NCBI GenBank assembly: GCA_024685175.1
Contig: JAIKWD010000003.1
Location: 1 to 64,000 of the forward strand
Source of the DNA: Bacteroidales bacterium
GTDB taxonomy: Bacteria > Bacteroidota > Bacteroidia > Bacteroidales > WCHB1-69
DNA length: 64,000 bases
Reading direction: 5' to 3'
Both the position numbers and the translations under genes were made by a program. How positions within the stretch are numbered: the stretch's first letter is position 1; each line of letters begins with the position of its first letter. The notes under the pieces are model-generated. The model did not search any database, was not told where the DNA came from, and saw nothing but the letters and a program-made list of their open reading frames with translations. Positions 42,217 through 51,500 of the stretch are shown in pieces.

Positions 42217-43704
42217 ATGAATAAAATCACAAGATTCACAGGTTTGTTTATTGTCATGGCCGTCTTGACCACCATGTCATCTTGTAAGAAAGACGCCTCT
42301 CCGACCACTGGTTGGAATTACAATGACGCCAAGAACGGCGGCTTCGAGGTGGCTCCCTTCGAGGAGCAAGCCACCGGCCCTGGCCTGGTGTTCATTGAAG
42401 GTGGTACCTTCGTTATGGGTGCCATGGAAGAAGATGTCATGAAAGACTGGAACAACACGCCTCGCCGTGTTTCCGTCGCTTCTTTCTATATGGATGAATG
42501 CGAAATTTCAAACCTCGACTATCGCGAGTACCTCTATTGGTTGGAACGCGTCTTCATCCCGCAAGACCTCAAGGTCGTTTACGACAACGCCATGCCCGAT
42601 GAGAACGTATGGCGCGAGCGCTTGGGCTACAACGAGCCTGACGTAGAGTACTACTTCCGTCACCCTGCCTTCAACACGTATCCCGTCGTGGGCGTGTCTT
42701 GGCTGCAAGCTGTCAACTACGCTGCCTGGCGTACCGACCGCGTGAACGAAAAGATCCTGGCCGATCGCGGCTACGTGGAGTACTCCGAGACCCCGACCGC
42801 CGAAGGCTACTTCAACACCGATGCTTATCTCACCTATGAGACTTATGAAGCAGAAGGCGAAAAACGTCTCCGCTACATCTCCTCCGGCGAATATCGCAAC
42901 GTGAAGATGGAAGACGGCATCCTGCTGCCGAAATACAGACTGCCTACCGAAGCCGAATGGGAATACGCTGCATACGGCCTCGTTGGCAATACCCTCAACG
43001 AACGTATCCTCGAACGTAAGGTCTATCCTTGGAATGGACAACAACTCCGTACCGAAGACAAGAAATACTACGGCGATTTGATGACCAACGTCCGTAGAGG
43101 CCGTGGCGACCTCATGGGTGTGGCTACCGCTCTGAACGACGCCGGCTTCAAGACCAAAGACGTGCGCTCTGATTGGCCGAATGACTATGGCTTGTACCAA
43201 ATGGGCGGTAACGTAGCCGAATGGGTTATGGATGTCTACAGACAAGTTTCTCATGACGATGTGTCCGAATTCAACCCGTTCCGTGGTAACTACTTCGAGA
43301 CAAAGAAACTGCTTGAAGACGGTACCGTGGCCGAACGCGACAGCGTGGGTAGAATCCCCATGGTTCCGGTGTCTGACTTTAAGAACGACAGAAGACGCAA
43401 CTATCGTTCCGCCGACAACAAGAACTACTTGGACGGCGACTGGCAATCCCTGCAAGACATGGATAGCTGGACCACTGCCACTACCAATGAAGAAGCTACC
43501 GACAAAATGTATCGTAAGTTGGATGAAAACTACGCATACTCTCTCGTTAGCGACCACGCTCGTGTATACAAAGGCGGTTCTTGGAGAGACATTCCTTACT
43601 GGTCAGCCCCGGGTTCCAGACGCTTCCTCGATGAGGACGAGTCCGCCGACTATATCGGATTCCGCTGCGCCATGGCTCGCGTTGGAACTCAGACCAAACG
43701 GTAA
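42217..43704 (+). CDS. gldJ: Gliding/T9SS lipoprotein GldJ (FGE-like fold)
   Basis: A 495-residue lipoprotein with a formylglycine-generating-enzyme (sulfatase-modifying) fold, here used structurally. The lipobox ends at Cys23 (MSSC). GldJ-type features from memory of the flavobacterial protein: TGWNYNDAKNGGFE, GPGLVFIEGGTFVMG, DWNNTPRRV, WRERLGYNE, DNKNYLDGDWQS and the end VYKGGSWRDIPYWSAPGSRRF. These favour GldJ over its paralogue GldK/PorK. GldJ forms part of the outer-membrane T9SS/gliding apparatus; PorL/M/N are not here. It follows porP by 38 bases, and a strong terminator closes the unit. Confidence 0.85.
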   Translation: MNKITRFTGLFIVMAVLTTMSSCKKDASPTTGWNYNDAKNGGFEVAPFEEQATGPGLVFIEGGTFVMGAMEEDVMKDWNNTPRRVSVASFYMDECEISNLDYREYLYWLERVFIPQDLKVVYDNAMPDENVWRERLGYNEPDVEYYFRHPAFNTYPVVGVSWLQAVNYAAWRTDRVNEKILADRGYVEYSETPTAEGYFNTDAYLTYETYEAEGEKRLRYISSGEYRNVKMEDGILLPKYRLPTEAEWEYAAYGLVGNTLNERILERKVYPWNGQQLRTEDKKYYGDLMTNVRRGRGDLMGVATALNDAGFKTKDVRSDWPNDYGLYQMGGNVAEWVMDVYRQVSHDDVSEFNPFRGNYFETKKLLEDGTVAERDSVGRIPMVPVSDFKNDRRRNYRSADNKNYLDGDWQSLQDMDSWTTATTNEEATDKMYRKLDENYAYSLVSDHARVYKGGSWRDIPYWSAPGSRRFLDEDESADYIGFRCAMARVGTQTKR

Positions 43705-43722
43705 AGAACAAAAATCAAAGAC

Positions 43723-43759
43723 AAAAAAAAGTGCGACTGAAATAGTCGCACTTTTTTTT
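43723..43759. terminator. Intrinsic terminator between gldJ and the META-domain gene
   Basis: AAAAAAAAGTGCGACT, a short loop and AGTCGCACTTTTTTTT form a long symmetric stem. It can end both the porP-gldJ transcript and the convergent engB unit. Confidence 0.88.
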
Positions 43760-43776
43760 ATACTATAATGTAAAAA

Positions 43777-44214
43777 CTATTCTTGCTGAATTGCACCGGC
43801 AGAAACAAATCGAATAACTTCATCTTTTCCGGCATAGAGAATCAAGACATCGTCAATAATTTCAAAGCGGTCGATTTCAGCCTTGATGGCTTTTAACATC
43901 GCGCGCTCCACAGCCATCTGATTGCAGAGCATCTTTGTGGATCCTAGATAATCGATATCCAATTTTTGCTTTTTCTGATAGTAGTCCCCATAAAAACTAT
44001 TGCAGCCAAAGTTACCGTTGAACTTGCCATCGTCGCCAAAGACGATGCAGGGTTGCTTGGAATAGGCGGTAGTATCCAATATCTCGCCTCCAATGGAGAG
44101 AAGGTTCCATTGTATGTTACGCAAAGGCGTTGTGTTTTCAGTCACCTTCTTGGATGTCTTGCAACCAGTCATTGCAATGACTAAAATCATTACAACCATA
44201 AGTTTATTTTTCAT
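43777..44214 (-). CDS. META-domain (HslJ-like) lipoprotein
   Basis: A 145-residue lipoprotein with a lipobox ending MTGC and a META domain: [35 protein letters not shown] and a Cys-containing [20 protein letters not shown] segment, all typical of the HslJ/META group. In other bacteria such proteins are linked to novobiocin resistance or heat response, but the function is unclear. I start at the ATG at 44214, which lies inside the last codons of engB (11-base overlap), so translation of the two is coupled. Confidence 0.8.
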   Translation of the reverse strand: MKNKLMVVMILVIAMTGCKTSKKVTENTTPLRNIQWNLLSIGGEILDTTAYSKQPCIVFGDDGKFNGNFGCNSFYGDYYQKKQKLDIDYLGSTKMLCNQMAVERAMLKAIKAEIDRFEIIDDVLILYAGKDEVIRFVSAGAIQQE

Positions 44215-44836
44215 TTTTTTCAATTTTATGAGAGGATGAATAATATTGTTCGTTGATTTGTTCTATGAAAGACAATATCTCTTCCCTACCCTTGCCGTTT
44301 TCGGCGGAAGAGAGCATCATATAGGGCATTTCTTCCCAGTTCTCGGCCAACTTGTTCTTGAAGCGTTGAACGTTGCCCTGCACCTTGCCAGCAGAGAGCT
44401 TGTCGGTCTTCGTAAAGATGATGGCGAACGGCACTCCACTCTCCCCGAGGTTGTTGATGAATTCAACGTCTATCTTTTGGGGTTCAAGGCGGGAATCCAC
44501 AAGCACAAACACGATCTGCAGGTTCTCTCTCAACAAGAGATAATCGCTGATCATCTTCTGCCACTTTTCGCGCATGGTCTTGGAGATGGAAGCATAACCA
44601 TACCCGGGCAAATCCACCAGATACCAATTGTCATTAATAATAAAGTGATTGATAGTCTGCGTTTTGCCTGGCTTTGACGAAGTCTTAGCCAGTTTGCCGT
44701 TACGCACCAACATGTTGATGAGGGAAGACTTCCCTACATTAGAACGGCCTATGAAAGCATATTCAGGCATATTGCCAGCAGGACATTTCCTCCAGTCGGT
44801 AACGCTTTGGACAAACAGGGCTTTCTTAATGGTCAT
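44204..44836 (-). CDS. engB: Ribosome-assembly GTPase EngB (YsxC/YihA)
   Basis: A 210-residue TRAFAC-class GTPase needed for late 50S subunit assembly. The G motifs are clear: [14 protein letters not shown] (G1), DLPGYG (G3), TKTD (G4) and a G5 near SSAENGKG. A short acidic/basic tail ([11 protein letters not shown]) follows. It starts six bases after the stop of the upstream EnvC-like gene and overlaps the META-domain gene, so the three form an operon. Confidence 0.95.
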   Translation of the reverse strand: MTIKKALFVQSVTDWRKCPAGNMPEYAFIGRSNVGKSSLINMLVRNGKLAKTSSKPGKTQTINHFIINDNWYLVDLPGYGYASISKTMREKWQKMISDYLLLRENLQIVFVLVDSRLEPQKIDVEFINNLGESGVPFAIIFTKTDKLSAGKVQGNVQRFKNKLAENWEEMPYMMLSSAENGKGREEILSFIEQINEQYYSSSHKIEKNEK

Positions 44837-44842
44837 AGTGCT

Positions 44843-46141
44843 TTATCTACGGGCGAGCCATTCATTGGGGTTAAGGTTGCTGGTATTGCGCCAAACCTCG
44901 AAATGGAGTTCATAGGTATTGGAAGTCGCGCTTTTGGCTATAGTGCCTATGCTCTGTTTAGTAGAGACCTTTGCGCCTTTCTTTACGCTCACAGATGAAA
45001 GATTTTGGTAAACCGTTATATATTCGCCATGGCGGATCATCACGACCTTGGTGCCCATAATATCGAGCACGCCTGTGACCTCTCCTTCAAATACAGCTCG
45101 CGCAGTGGAGCCGGCGTCAACCATAATGTCAATGCCATGGTTTTCTATCATAACCGAGGGTACGTCAGGGTGTGGATAATGGCCGAAGTCGCTCACTTTG
45201 GCACCTTTGACCACAGGCCATGGGAGCTTGCCTTTGTTGTTGATGAACGAGGTGTTGAGGGTCTTCTCTTCGGGCGTGAGGGAGACTGTTGCCGTTGAGC
45301 GGGGATTTGCTGAGCCACCTGACGCAGGTTTGGTCGTGCTGCCGCTGGTCTTGCCCTTGTTGCTCGCCGCGGTGCGCTTAGCGTTGGCGGCGGCCACCTC
45401 TGCAGCAACTGCGCGCTGAATGGCTGCCTCAATCTCTTTACGCTTCTTCTGCTTGGCTTTCAACTCGGCACTGAGCTGCTGCGACTGCTTTTTGAGTTGC
45501 TCCGCATTTTTGGTCTTGGCCCGACGGTCAATTTCCAACTTCTTGATTTCCGTTTCCTTACCCGACAACAATTGCAGCTTGGTTTCCTTGAGTGCTATAA
45601 TCTCATCATTCTTTTTAGCCAACTCTTCCTGGGTCTTTTTTATTTTTTCCGACTGGCTACGTACATTTTGAGAGAAAACTGTGTAGAAACGCATCCGGCG
45701 GAACATCTGCGAGAAATCGTCGGCAGCCAGAATGAATGTCACCTTGTCCATCAGTCGACGATTGCGGTAAGCCATATAGACCACCTGCGCATAGTCGGCC
45801 TTCATGTAATCGAGCTTTTTCTGGAGATTTTGGATCAATTCTTGATTCAACACTTGTTGCTCTTCCATTTGTAGAATCTCATCATTGAGCGCGGTGATGA
45901 GTTTTTCGCGGTTGTTGATTTGCTGACGCAACACGGCAATCTGTTGCAAAGAAGCCTTCTGATTCTTCTCTGTCTTTTTCAATAGACTTTGGGTATTGGC
46001 GATTTCGCGCTCCAAGTTTTGCTTGTCCTTCTTCAATTGGCCACTGCTTTTGGTTTGCGCATCCGCCTGACCAATGGCCATTACTGCCATCAGCGATATG
46101 AGTAGAAAATGGAAAATAAAGGTCTTGATATGTTGCCGCAT
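44843..46141 (-). CDS. EnvC-like murein hydrolase activator with degenerate LytM domain
   Basis: A 432-residue periplasmic protein with a signal peptide (to about residue 30), a long coiled coil (about 35-265, Gln/Lys/Glu-rich), a Ser/Thr/Ala linker and a C-terminal M23/LytM domain (about 305-430). In the LytM domain HGIDI is kept, but the second metal motif reads YELHFE where active enzymes have HxH, and the YGHL motif reads VYQNL. That loss is the pattern of EnvC, which does not cut peptidoglycan but activates amidases. I infer a role in daughter-cell separation. It is the first gene of an operon with engB. Confidence 0.82.
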   Translation of the reverse strand: MRQHIKTFIFHFLLISLMAVMAIGQADAQTKSSGQLKKDKQNLEREIANTQSLLKKTEKNQKASLQQIAVLRQQINNREKLITALNDEILQMEEQQVLNQELIQNLQKKLDYMKADYAQVVYMAYRNRRLMDKVTFILAADDFSQMFRRMRFYTVFSQNVRSQSEKIKKTQEELAKKNDEIIALKETKLQLLSGKETEIKKLEIDRRAKTKNAEQLKKQSQQLSAELKAKQKKRKEIEAAIQRAVAAEVAAANAKRTAASNKGKTSGSTTKPASGGSANPRSTATVSLTPEEKTLNTSFINNKGKLPWPVVKGAKVSDFGHYPHPDVPSVMIENHGIDIMVDAGSTARAVFEGEVTGVLDIMGTKVVMIRHGEYITVYQNLSSVSVKKGAKVSTKQSIGTIAKSATSNTYELHFEVWRNTSNLNPNEWLARR

Positions 46142-46165
46142 AATCAGATACAATTATAGAACATG

Positions 46166-46173
46166 CAAAGATA
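46166..46173 (-). promoter_or_regulatory. -7 box of the EnvC-like gene
   Basis: CAAAGATA is TATCTTTG on the minus strand, 25 bases before the ATG at 46141. Confidence 0.55.
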
Positions 46174-46250
46174 CAACGTAAAACCCCGCAAAAACTGTCT
46201 TTGCGGACAAATTATAAACATGCGTTCGTTAAAAGTAGAGGGGGGATAGA

Positions 46251-46354
46251 AATTAGGAATGAGGAATGATACTGATTGATAATTAGGCATAGAAAATAGG
46301 ATATAGAGAACAACGATTGTATCCTCTATATCCTATATCCCACACCCTAAATCT
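46251..46354. repeat. Heptamer-period intergenic tract E
   Basis: Units aattagg, aatgagg, aatgata, ctgattg, ataatta, ggcatag, aaaatag, gatatag, agaacaa, then the complementary type tatcctc, tatatcc, tatatcc, cacaccc, taaatct. All are 7 nt. It fills the gap between the EnvC-like promoter and the stop codon of the zinc peptidase gene, reaching to within two bases of that stop. Confidence 0.7.
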
Positions 46355-46355
46355 C

Positions 46356-47213
46356 CTACAGCTGACTGTCGGAGAGCGAGAAGGTGTCGCCTTGGCTCAT
46401 ATCGCCGGTGGAAAGACCCTTCTTGAGCCATTTCATACGCTGGTCGCTGCTACCATGAGTGAAGGACTCAGGATTGAAACGACCGTATGCTTTCTCTTGG
46501 AGATAGTCATCGCCGATGACAGCGGCGCATTCGATGGCTTCGCGCAAGTCGCCATCCTCCAACGACTGATACAACTTGTTCTCATAATGGCCCCAGACAC
46601 CCGCGTAGTAGTCCGCCTGAAGCTCGATACGGACGCTAACGCGGTTGGCGTCTTTCTCGTTCATTCGAGCCATTTGGGCGTGCGCCTGATCCAAGGTGCC
46701 CAACAAGTGCTGCACATGATGGCCCACTTCGTGCGCGATCACGTACGCGTATGCAAAGTCGCCGTCAGCACCTAGTTTCTTTTTCATTTGACTGAAGAAG
46801 CTCAGGTCAATATACAGACATTGGTCCGCGGAGCAATAGAACGGGCCGACCGCGGCCGTGGCGTTGCCACAACCGGATTGAACGGCATCCGTATATAGCA
46901 CCATCTTGGGCGGCTGGTACGTACGTCCCATTTTCTTGAACACTTCGGTCCAGACATCCTCCGTGCTGGCGAGGATGGTGCTGGCAAATTCGGCCAGTTC
47001 CTGCTCCTCTTTGGTGAATTCACGCTGGGAAGTCTGTGTGGTCGCGTTTTGCGACTGTATCTGTTGGAGCGCTTCTTGCGGATTTCTTCCGAAGAGTACG
47101 GCCAACAAGACAACGATAACAGTACCTCCAAGACCCATACCAGCTATAGCACCGCCCGACACGCGGCGCCTATCTTCTACATTTGAACTTTGACGTCTTC
47201 CTTCTAGATTCAT
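46356..47213 (-). CDS. Neutral zinc metallopeptidase (YpfJ family)
   Basis: A 285-residue membrane-anchored putative zinc metallopeptidase. A short cytoplasmic start, one transmembrane helix (about 20-42, IAGMGLGGTVIVVLLAVLF) and a periplasmic domain with the zinc motif HEVGHH, the early PPKMVLYTDAVQSGCGNA and AVGPFYCSADQCLYIDLSFF segments and IELQADYYAGVWGHY supplying the next ligand. All are typical of the YpfJ/KPN_02809 family, whose substrates are unknown. It has its own -7 box and is divergent from the YitT gene. Confidence 0.88.
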   Translation of the reverse strand: MNLEGRRQSSNVEDRRRVSGGAIAGMGLGGTVIVVLLAVLFGRNPQEALQQIQSQNATTQTSQREFTKEEQELAEFASTILASTEDVWTEVFKKMGRTYQPPKMVLYTDAVQSGCGNATAAVGPFYCSADQCLYIDLSFFSQMKKKLGADGDFAYAYVIAHEVGHHVQHLLGTLDQAHAQMARMNEKDANRVSVRIELQADYYAGVWGHYENKLYQSLEDGDLREAIECAAVIGDDYLQEKAYGRFNPESFTHGSSDQRMKWLKKGLSTGDMSQGDTFSLSDSQL

Positions 47214-47236
47214 AATTTTAAGATTTAAGTACGCAG

Positions 47237-47244
47237 CAAAAATA
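47237..47244 (-). promoter_or_regulatory. -7 box of the zinc metallopeptidase gene
   Basis: CAAAAATA reads TATTTTTG on the minus strand, 24 bases before the ATG at 47213. Confidence 0.5.
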
Positions 47245-47256
47245 CAAAAAAGTTTT

Positions 47257-47298
47257 TAGTGATTAACCATTAGTTGTTAGTTGTTAATTAGATGAGAC
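47257..47298. repeat. Heptamer-period intergenic tract F
   Basis: Units tagtgat, taaccat, tagttgt, tagttgt, taattag, atgagac in strict 7-nt register, between the divergent zinc peptidase and YitT promoters. Confidence 0.6.
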
Positions 47299-47361
47299 GT
47301 TGTGTACAACGTCTGTGCTGAATCATTGGTTCATCGTCCATTTTTCTGCTAAAAAAAATGC

Positions 47362-47369
47362 TACTTTTG
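47362..47369 (+). promoter_or_regulatory. -7 box of the YitT-family gene
   Basis: TACTTTTG fits TAnnTTTG, 26 bases before the ATG at 47395. Confidence 0.5.
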
Positions 47370-47394
47370 CACTCGGATCCTAAAAAACACCAAT

Positions 47395-48339
47395 ATGCTG
47401 AAAAACAATAAGTTGAAAGATGAAATCATAGCCTATCTGCTGCTTATCGCCGGCAGTTTGCTCTTTGCCGTTGGCGATGTTATGTTCGTGAACCCCTATT
47501 TGCTCGCTCCGGGAGGCACTTACGGTCTCTCCAACGTACTCAATACCGTGTGGCCGTGGAAGATCAGTTACTACGCCATCTGTATGGACATCCCCTTGTT
47601 GTTGATCGGCACGTGGATTCTTGGTCCGAAATTCGGAGTGAAGACCGTCGTGTCCACCATCTTGATATTCGCTTTCACTTGGATCATCGAGACGTTGTGG
47701 GGCTACAATCCCGTCATCCACGAGGGTATCGTCTCAGAAGCCGTCAAGGCGCACAACTACGTGCAGATTCCGCACAGCGACCTCTACTTCATCCCCGACT
47801 ATTTCTTGAACACGGTTGCAGGCGGTGTCATATACGGCATCGCCATCGGCCTAATCTTCAAGTCGGGTGCCACCTCGGGTGGTAGCGACATCATCTCGAT
47901 GATCTTGCACAAGTACACCAAGATCTCCCTCGGCACGCTCGTGCTCATCGTGGACTCCTGCATCACGCTCACCACACTCATCGCCTTCAAGCAGATCCGC
48001 CTGCCCATCTACTCCATCATCCTCATCGCCATCGAGAGCAAGGTCATCGACCTTATCGTGGACGGCATCAAGTCGTACAAGACAGTCTTCATCGTCACCG
48101 ACAAGATCGAGGAGGTGCGCGAGTTCATCTTGCACGACATGAAGCGCGGTGGCACCACCTTCGCCGGCACCGGCTTGTACCAAGGCGCCGAGCGCAAGAT
48201 GATCTACGTGACCCTCGACCGGTCCGACCTCATCAAACTCAAATCCAACCTGCGCCTCCTCGACCCGCAGGCCTTCGTCAACGTCATCGAGAGTTCCGAA
48301 ATCATGGGCCTCGGCTTCAAGGCATTGCCGGAAGAATAA
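47395..48339 (+). CDS. YitT family membrane protein (DUF161 + DUF2179)
   Basis: A 314-residue membrane protein with five to six N-terminal helices (about 15-240), including GDVMFVNPYLLAPGGTYGLSN and GLIFKSGATSGGSDIISMIL, and a C-terminal cytoplasmic DUF2179 domain (about 225-300, KTVFIVTDKIEEVREFILHDM ... GGTTFAGTGLYQGAERKMIYV). This two-part plan is typical of the YitT family, a suspected transporter group of unknown substrate. It is a single gene with its own promoter. A hairpin follows the stop. Confidence 0.88.
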   Translation: MLKNNKLKDEIIAYLLLIAGSLLFAVGDVMFVNPYLLAPGGTYGLSNVLNTVWPWKISYYAICMDIPLLLIGTWILGPKFGVKTVVSTILIFAFTWIIETLWGYNPVIHEGIVSEAVKAHNYVQIPHSDLYFIPDYFLNTVAGGVIYGIAIGLIFKSGATSGGSDIISMILHKYTKISLGTLVLIVDSCITLTTLIAFKQIRLPIYSIILIAIESKVIDLIVDGIKSYKTVFIVTDKIEEVREFILHDMKRGGTTFAGTGLYQGAERKMIYVTLDRSDLIKLKSNLRLLDPQAFVNVIESSEIMGLGFKALPEE

Positions 48340-48357
48340 GAACAAGCGGGAGAAGAA

Positions 48358-48395
48358 CCACTGCTGCAAAAAATCGCAAGCTGCATAAACAGTGG
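48358..48395 (+). terminator. Possible hairpin after the YitT gene
   Basis: CCACTG at 48358-48363 pairs with CAGTGG at 48390-48395, with further partial pairing (ctgc/gcaag) inside. There is no T tract, so its role as a terminator is uncertain. Confidence 0.25.
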
Positions 48396-48453
48396 AACAA
48401 CGTGAAAAATAGTTATCGTGCAAATGGACATTAAAGCATATACCAAAAATTAG

Positions 48454-48461
48454 TACTTTTG
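48454..48461 (+). promoter_or_regulatory. -7 box of purL
   Basis: TACTTTTG, 39 bases before the ATG at 48501. No purine-riboswitch-like structure is evident in the short leader. Confidence 0.5.
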
Positions 48462-48500
48462 CACCTTTAATCAAGGTCTGTTCATCAAAAAACAATAACT

Positions 48501-51500
48501 ATGCGCAACGCTCGTATCTTCGTCGAGAAAAAACACGGCTTCGACGTGGAAGCCACCAGTCTGAAGGAAACTCTCAACCACAATTTCAACCTCAACATCC
48601 GCAACATGCGGCAGTTGGTCGTCTATGACCTTTTCAACGTGGACGACATCCTGTTGGAACGCGCCAAGGTAGGCGTTCTTTCCGAGCCGGTGGTGGACGA
48701 TCTTTTGGAAGAGATCTCCCTGGATGGTCTGACCTATCTTGCGGTGGAGTTCCTGCCCGGCCAGTTCGACCAGCGTGCCGATAGCGCAATGCAATGTCTC
48801 TCGCTGCTCGATCCCAAGACCGAGGCCGTCATCAAGAGTGCCAAACTCTATATCTTCGATGCCGATCTGACGTCCGAGCAGTTCGCCCAAATCAAGAAAT
48901 ACTGTATCAACGAGGTGGAAGCCCGCGAAAAGGATATGTCCAAGTTGGAACTCACCGAGAACCCTGAAGTGCAAGACGTAGCCACCTATGCCGACTTCAC
49001 CCATTGGAGCAACGATCAATTGGAAGACTTCCGCGTCAAGCAGGGTTTGGCGATGTCGCTCGAAGACCTCGCCTTCATCCAGGACTATTTCAAGAACGAA
49101 GAGCGTCGCGAGCCCACAGATACCGAGATCAAGTTGCTCGACACCTACTGGAGCGACCACTGTCGTCATACCACTTTCGAGACGGAATTGACCAAGATCA
49201 CCTTCACACCCTGCAATCTACAAGACCAATTGCAAGATGCCTACAATCAATATCTTGCGATGCGCAAGGAGGTCTACGGCAACCGCAACAAGCCGCAGAC
49301 CTTGATGGATATGGCCAGCATCAACGGCAAGTACGAGCGCAAGGCGGGCAATCTGGACGATATGGAAGTGTCGGAGGAGAACAACGCCTGCAGTGTATAC
49401 ATCGACGTGGATGTAGACGGCACGTTGGAGCGGTGGTTGTTGATGTTCAAAAATGAGACGCACAACCATCCTACGGAGATTGAGCCGTTTGGTGGTGCGG
49501 CCACATGTGTGGGCGGTGCCATCCGCGACCCGCTGAGCGGCCGCAGTTACGTCTATCAGGCCCTGCGCGTCACAGGTGCAGGCAACATCAACGCACCCAT
49601 CAGCGAGACTCTGGAGGGCAAGTTGCCGCAGTCGGTCATCTCCAAGAGCGCCGCGGCGGGCTACTCGTCCTACGGCAACCAGATCGGCTTGGCCACCACG
49701 CACGTGCGCGAGATCTACCACGACGACTACAAGGCCAAGCGCCTCGAGATCGGCGCAGTGGTAGGCGCAGCCCCTGTGGATCACGTGCGTCGTGAACGTC
49801 CGCAGCCTGGCGACATCGTCATTATGTTCGGCGGCCGCACCGGCCGTGACGGCATCGGCGGCGCCACCGGCGCCTCCAAAGAGCACAACGAGAAGTCGCT
49901 CGACACCTGCGCCGCGGAGGTACAGAAGGGCAACGCCCCCGAAGAGCGCAAGATACAACACCTGTTCCGTCGCCCTGAGGTGACACGCCTCGTCAAAAAG
50001 TCCAACGACTTCGGCGCCGGCGGCGTCAGCGTCGCCATCGGCGAACTGGCCGACGGCCTCGATATCGACCTCGACTCCGTGCGCACCAAATACAAGGGCC
50101 TCAACGGCACAGAGGTCGCCATCAGCGAGTCGCAGGAGCGTATGAGTGTGGTGGTTGACCCCAAGGATGTGGACACCTTCTTTGAATATTGCCGACAAGA
50201 GAACATCGAGGCCAACGTCATCGCCCGCGTCACCGACACTAACCGCCTGACGATGACCTGGCGCGGCAAGACCATCGTCGACCTCAGTCGCGACTTCATC
50301 AACACCAACGGCGTGCGTCAAAAGACCGAAGCCGTGATCAACGCCATCCCAGACAACGTCTTAGCGCCGCAGACCGTATCCGGCAGCACGATGCAGGAGA
50401 AGATGCTCAGTTGCCTCGCCAACCCCAACGTGGCCTCCCAGAAGGGTCTCATCGAGATGTTCGACGCCACCATCGGTGCCAGCACAGTGCTGATGCCCTT
50501 CGGCGGCAAAAACCAGCTCACAGAGACACAAGCCTCCGTACAGAAGCTGCCCGTCCTGCACGGTCACACCAACACGGCCAGCGTGATGGCCTTCGGCTAC
50601 AACCCCTACATCGCGTTGCGGTCGCCGTTCCACGCCGCTGTGTTCGCCATCCTGGAGTCTATGTCCAAGATCGTGGCGGTCGGTGCCGATTACAAGCACC
50701 TCCGCTTCACCTTCCAGGAGTACTTCGAGAAGATGGGGCACGAGCCCGCACGCTGGGGCAAGCCCTGCGCCGCAATGCTCGGCTGCGTGTGGATGCTCAA
50801 GCAGTTCGACTTGGCCGCACTCGGCGGCAAGGACTCTATGAGCGGCACCTTCAAGAACCTCAACGTGCCACCCACCTTTGTCTCCTTCGCCATCACAACC
50901 GAAAACGCCAAAAACATCATCTCTCCCGAATTCAAGCGAAAAGGCAACCATATCTATTTCATCCAGAACAAGATAGAAAACTGTCTTCCCAATATCCAAC
51001 GCACCCGCGAAATCTTCGACTACGTCCACGAGAACACGCTGAACGGCCGTATCGTGTCGGCATTCACCTTGCAATACGGCGGCATCGCCGAGGCGTTGGC
51101 CAAGATGAGTTTCGGCAACGACCTAGGCTTCGACATCCGCACCGACCTCAACCTCTTCGACTACGGCTACGGCAGTTTCGTGGTGGAGACCACCGAGAAG
51201 TTGGACGCCGATTTCACCATCGAATTGGGCACCGTCTCCGACCAGTTTATCATCAATGGGGAGACCTTGGACAAGAAAGCCTGCTTGGAGACATGGCGCA
51301 GCTATTACTTCAACCTCTATCCCGACCAGGCGGCCAACGAGACTACGGCAAAGGGCGAAGAGTTCGCCGTCAACAGCCAATGCACACCGGTGGCCAAATA
51401 TCCTGGACACATCGAGCGCCCGAAGGTCATCCTGCCGGTATTCCCGGGCACCAACTGCGACTACGACACGGCCAAGGCCTTCCGCGACGCTGGCGCCGAG

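Noticed and set aside
42217-43704. PorK/GldK rather than GldJ
   Set aside because: The opening TGWNYNDAKNGGFE, the LGYNE segment and DNKNYLDGDWQS match what I recall of GldJ, and porL/M/N do not follow. The two are paralogues, so a tree would settle it.
49218-50321. A 367-residue minus-strand frame inside purL
   Set aside because: Antisense to the conserved ATP-binding halves of PurL, with no motifs.
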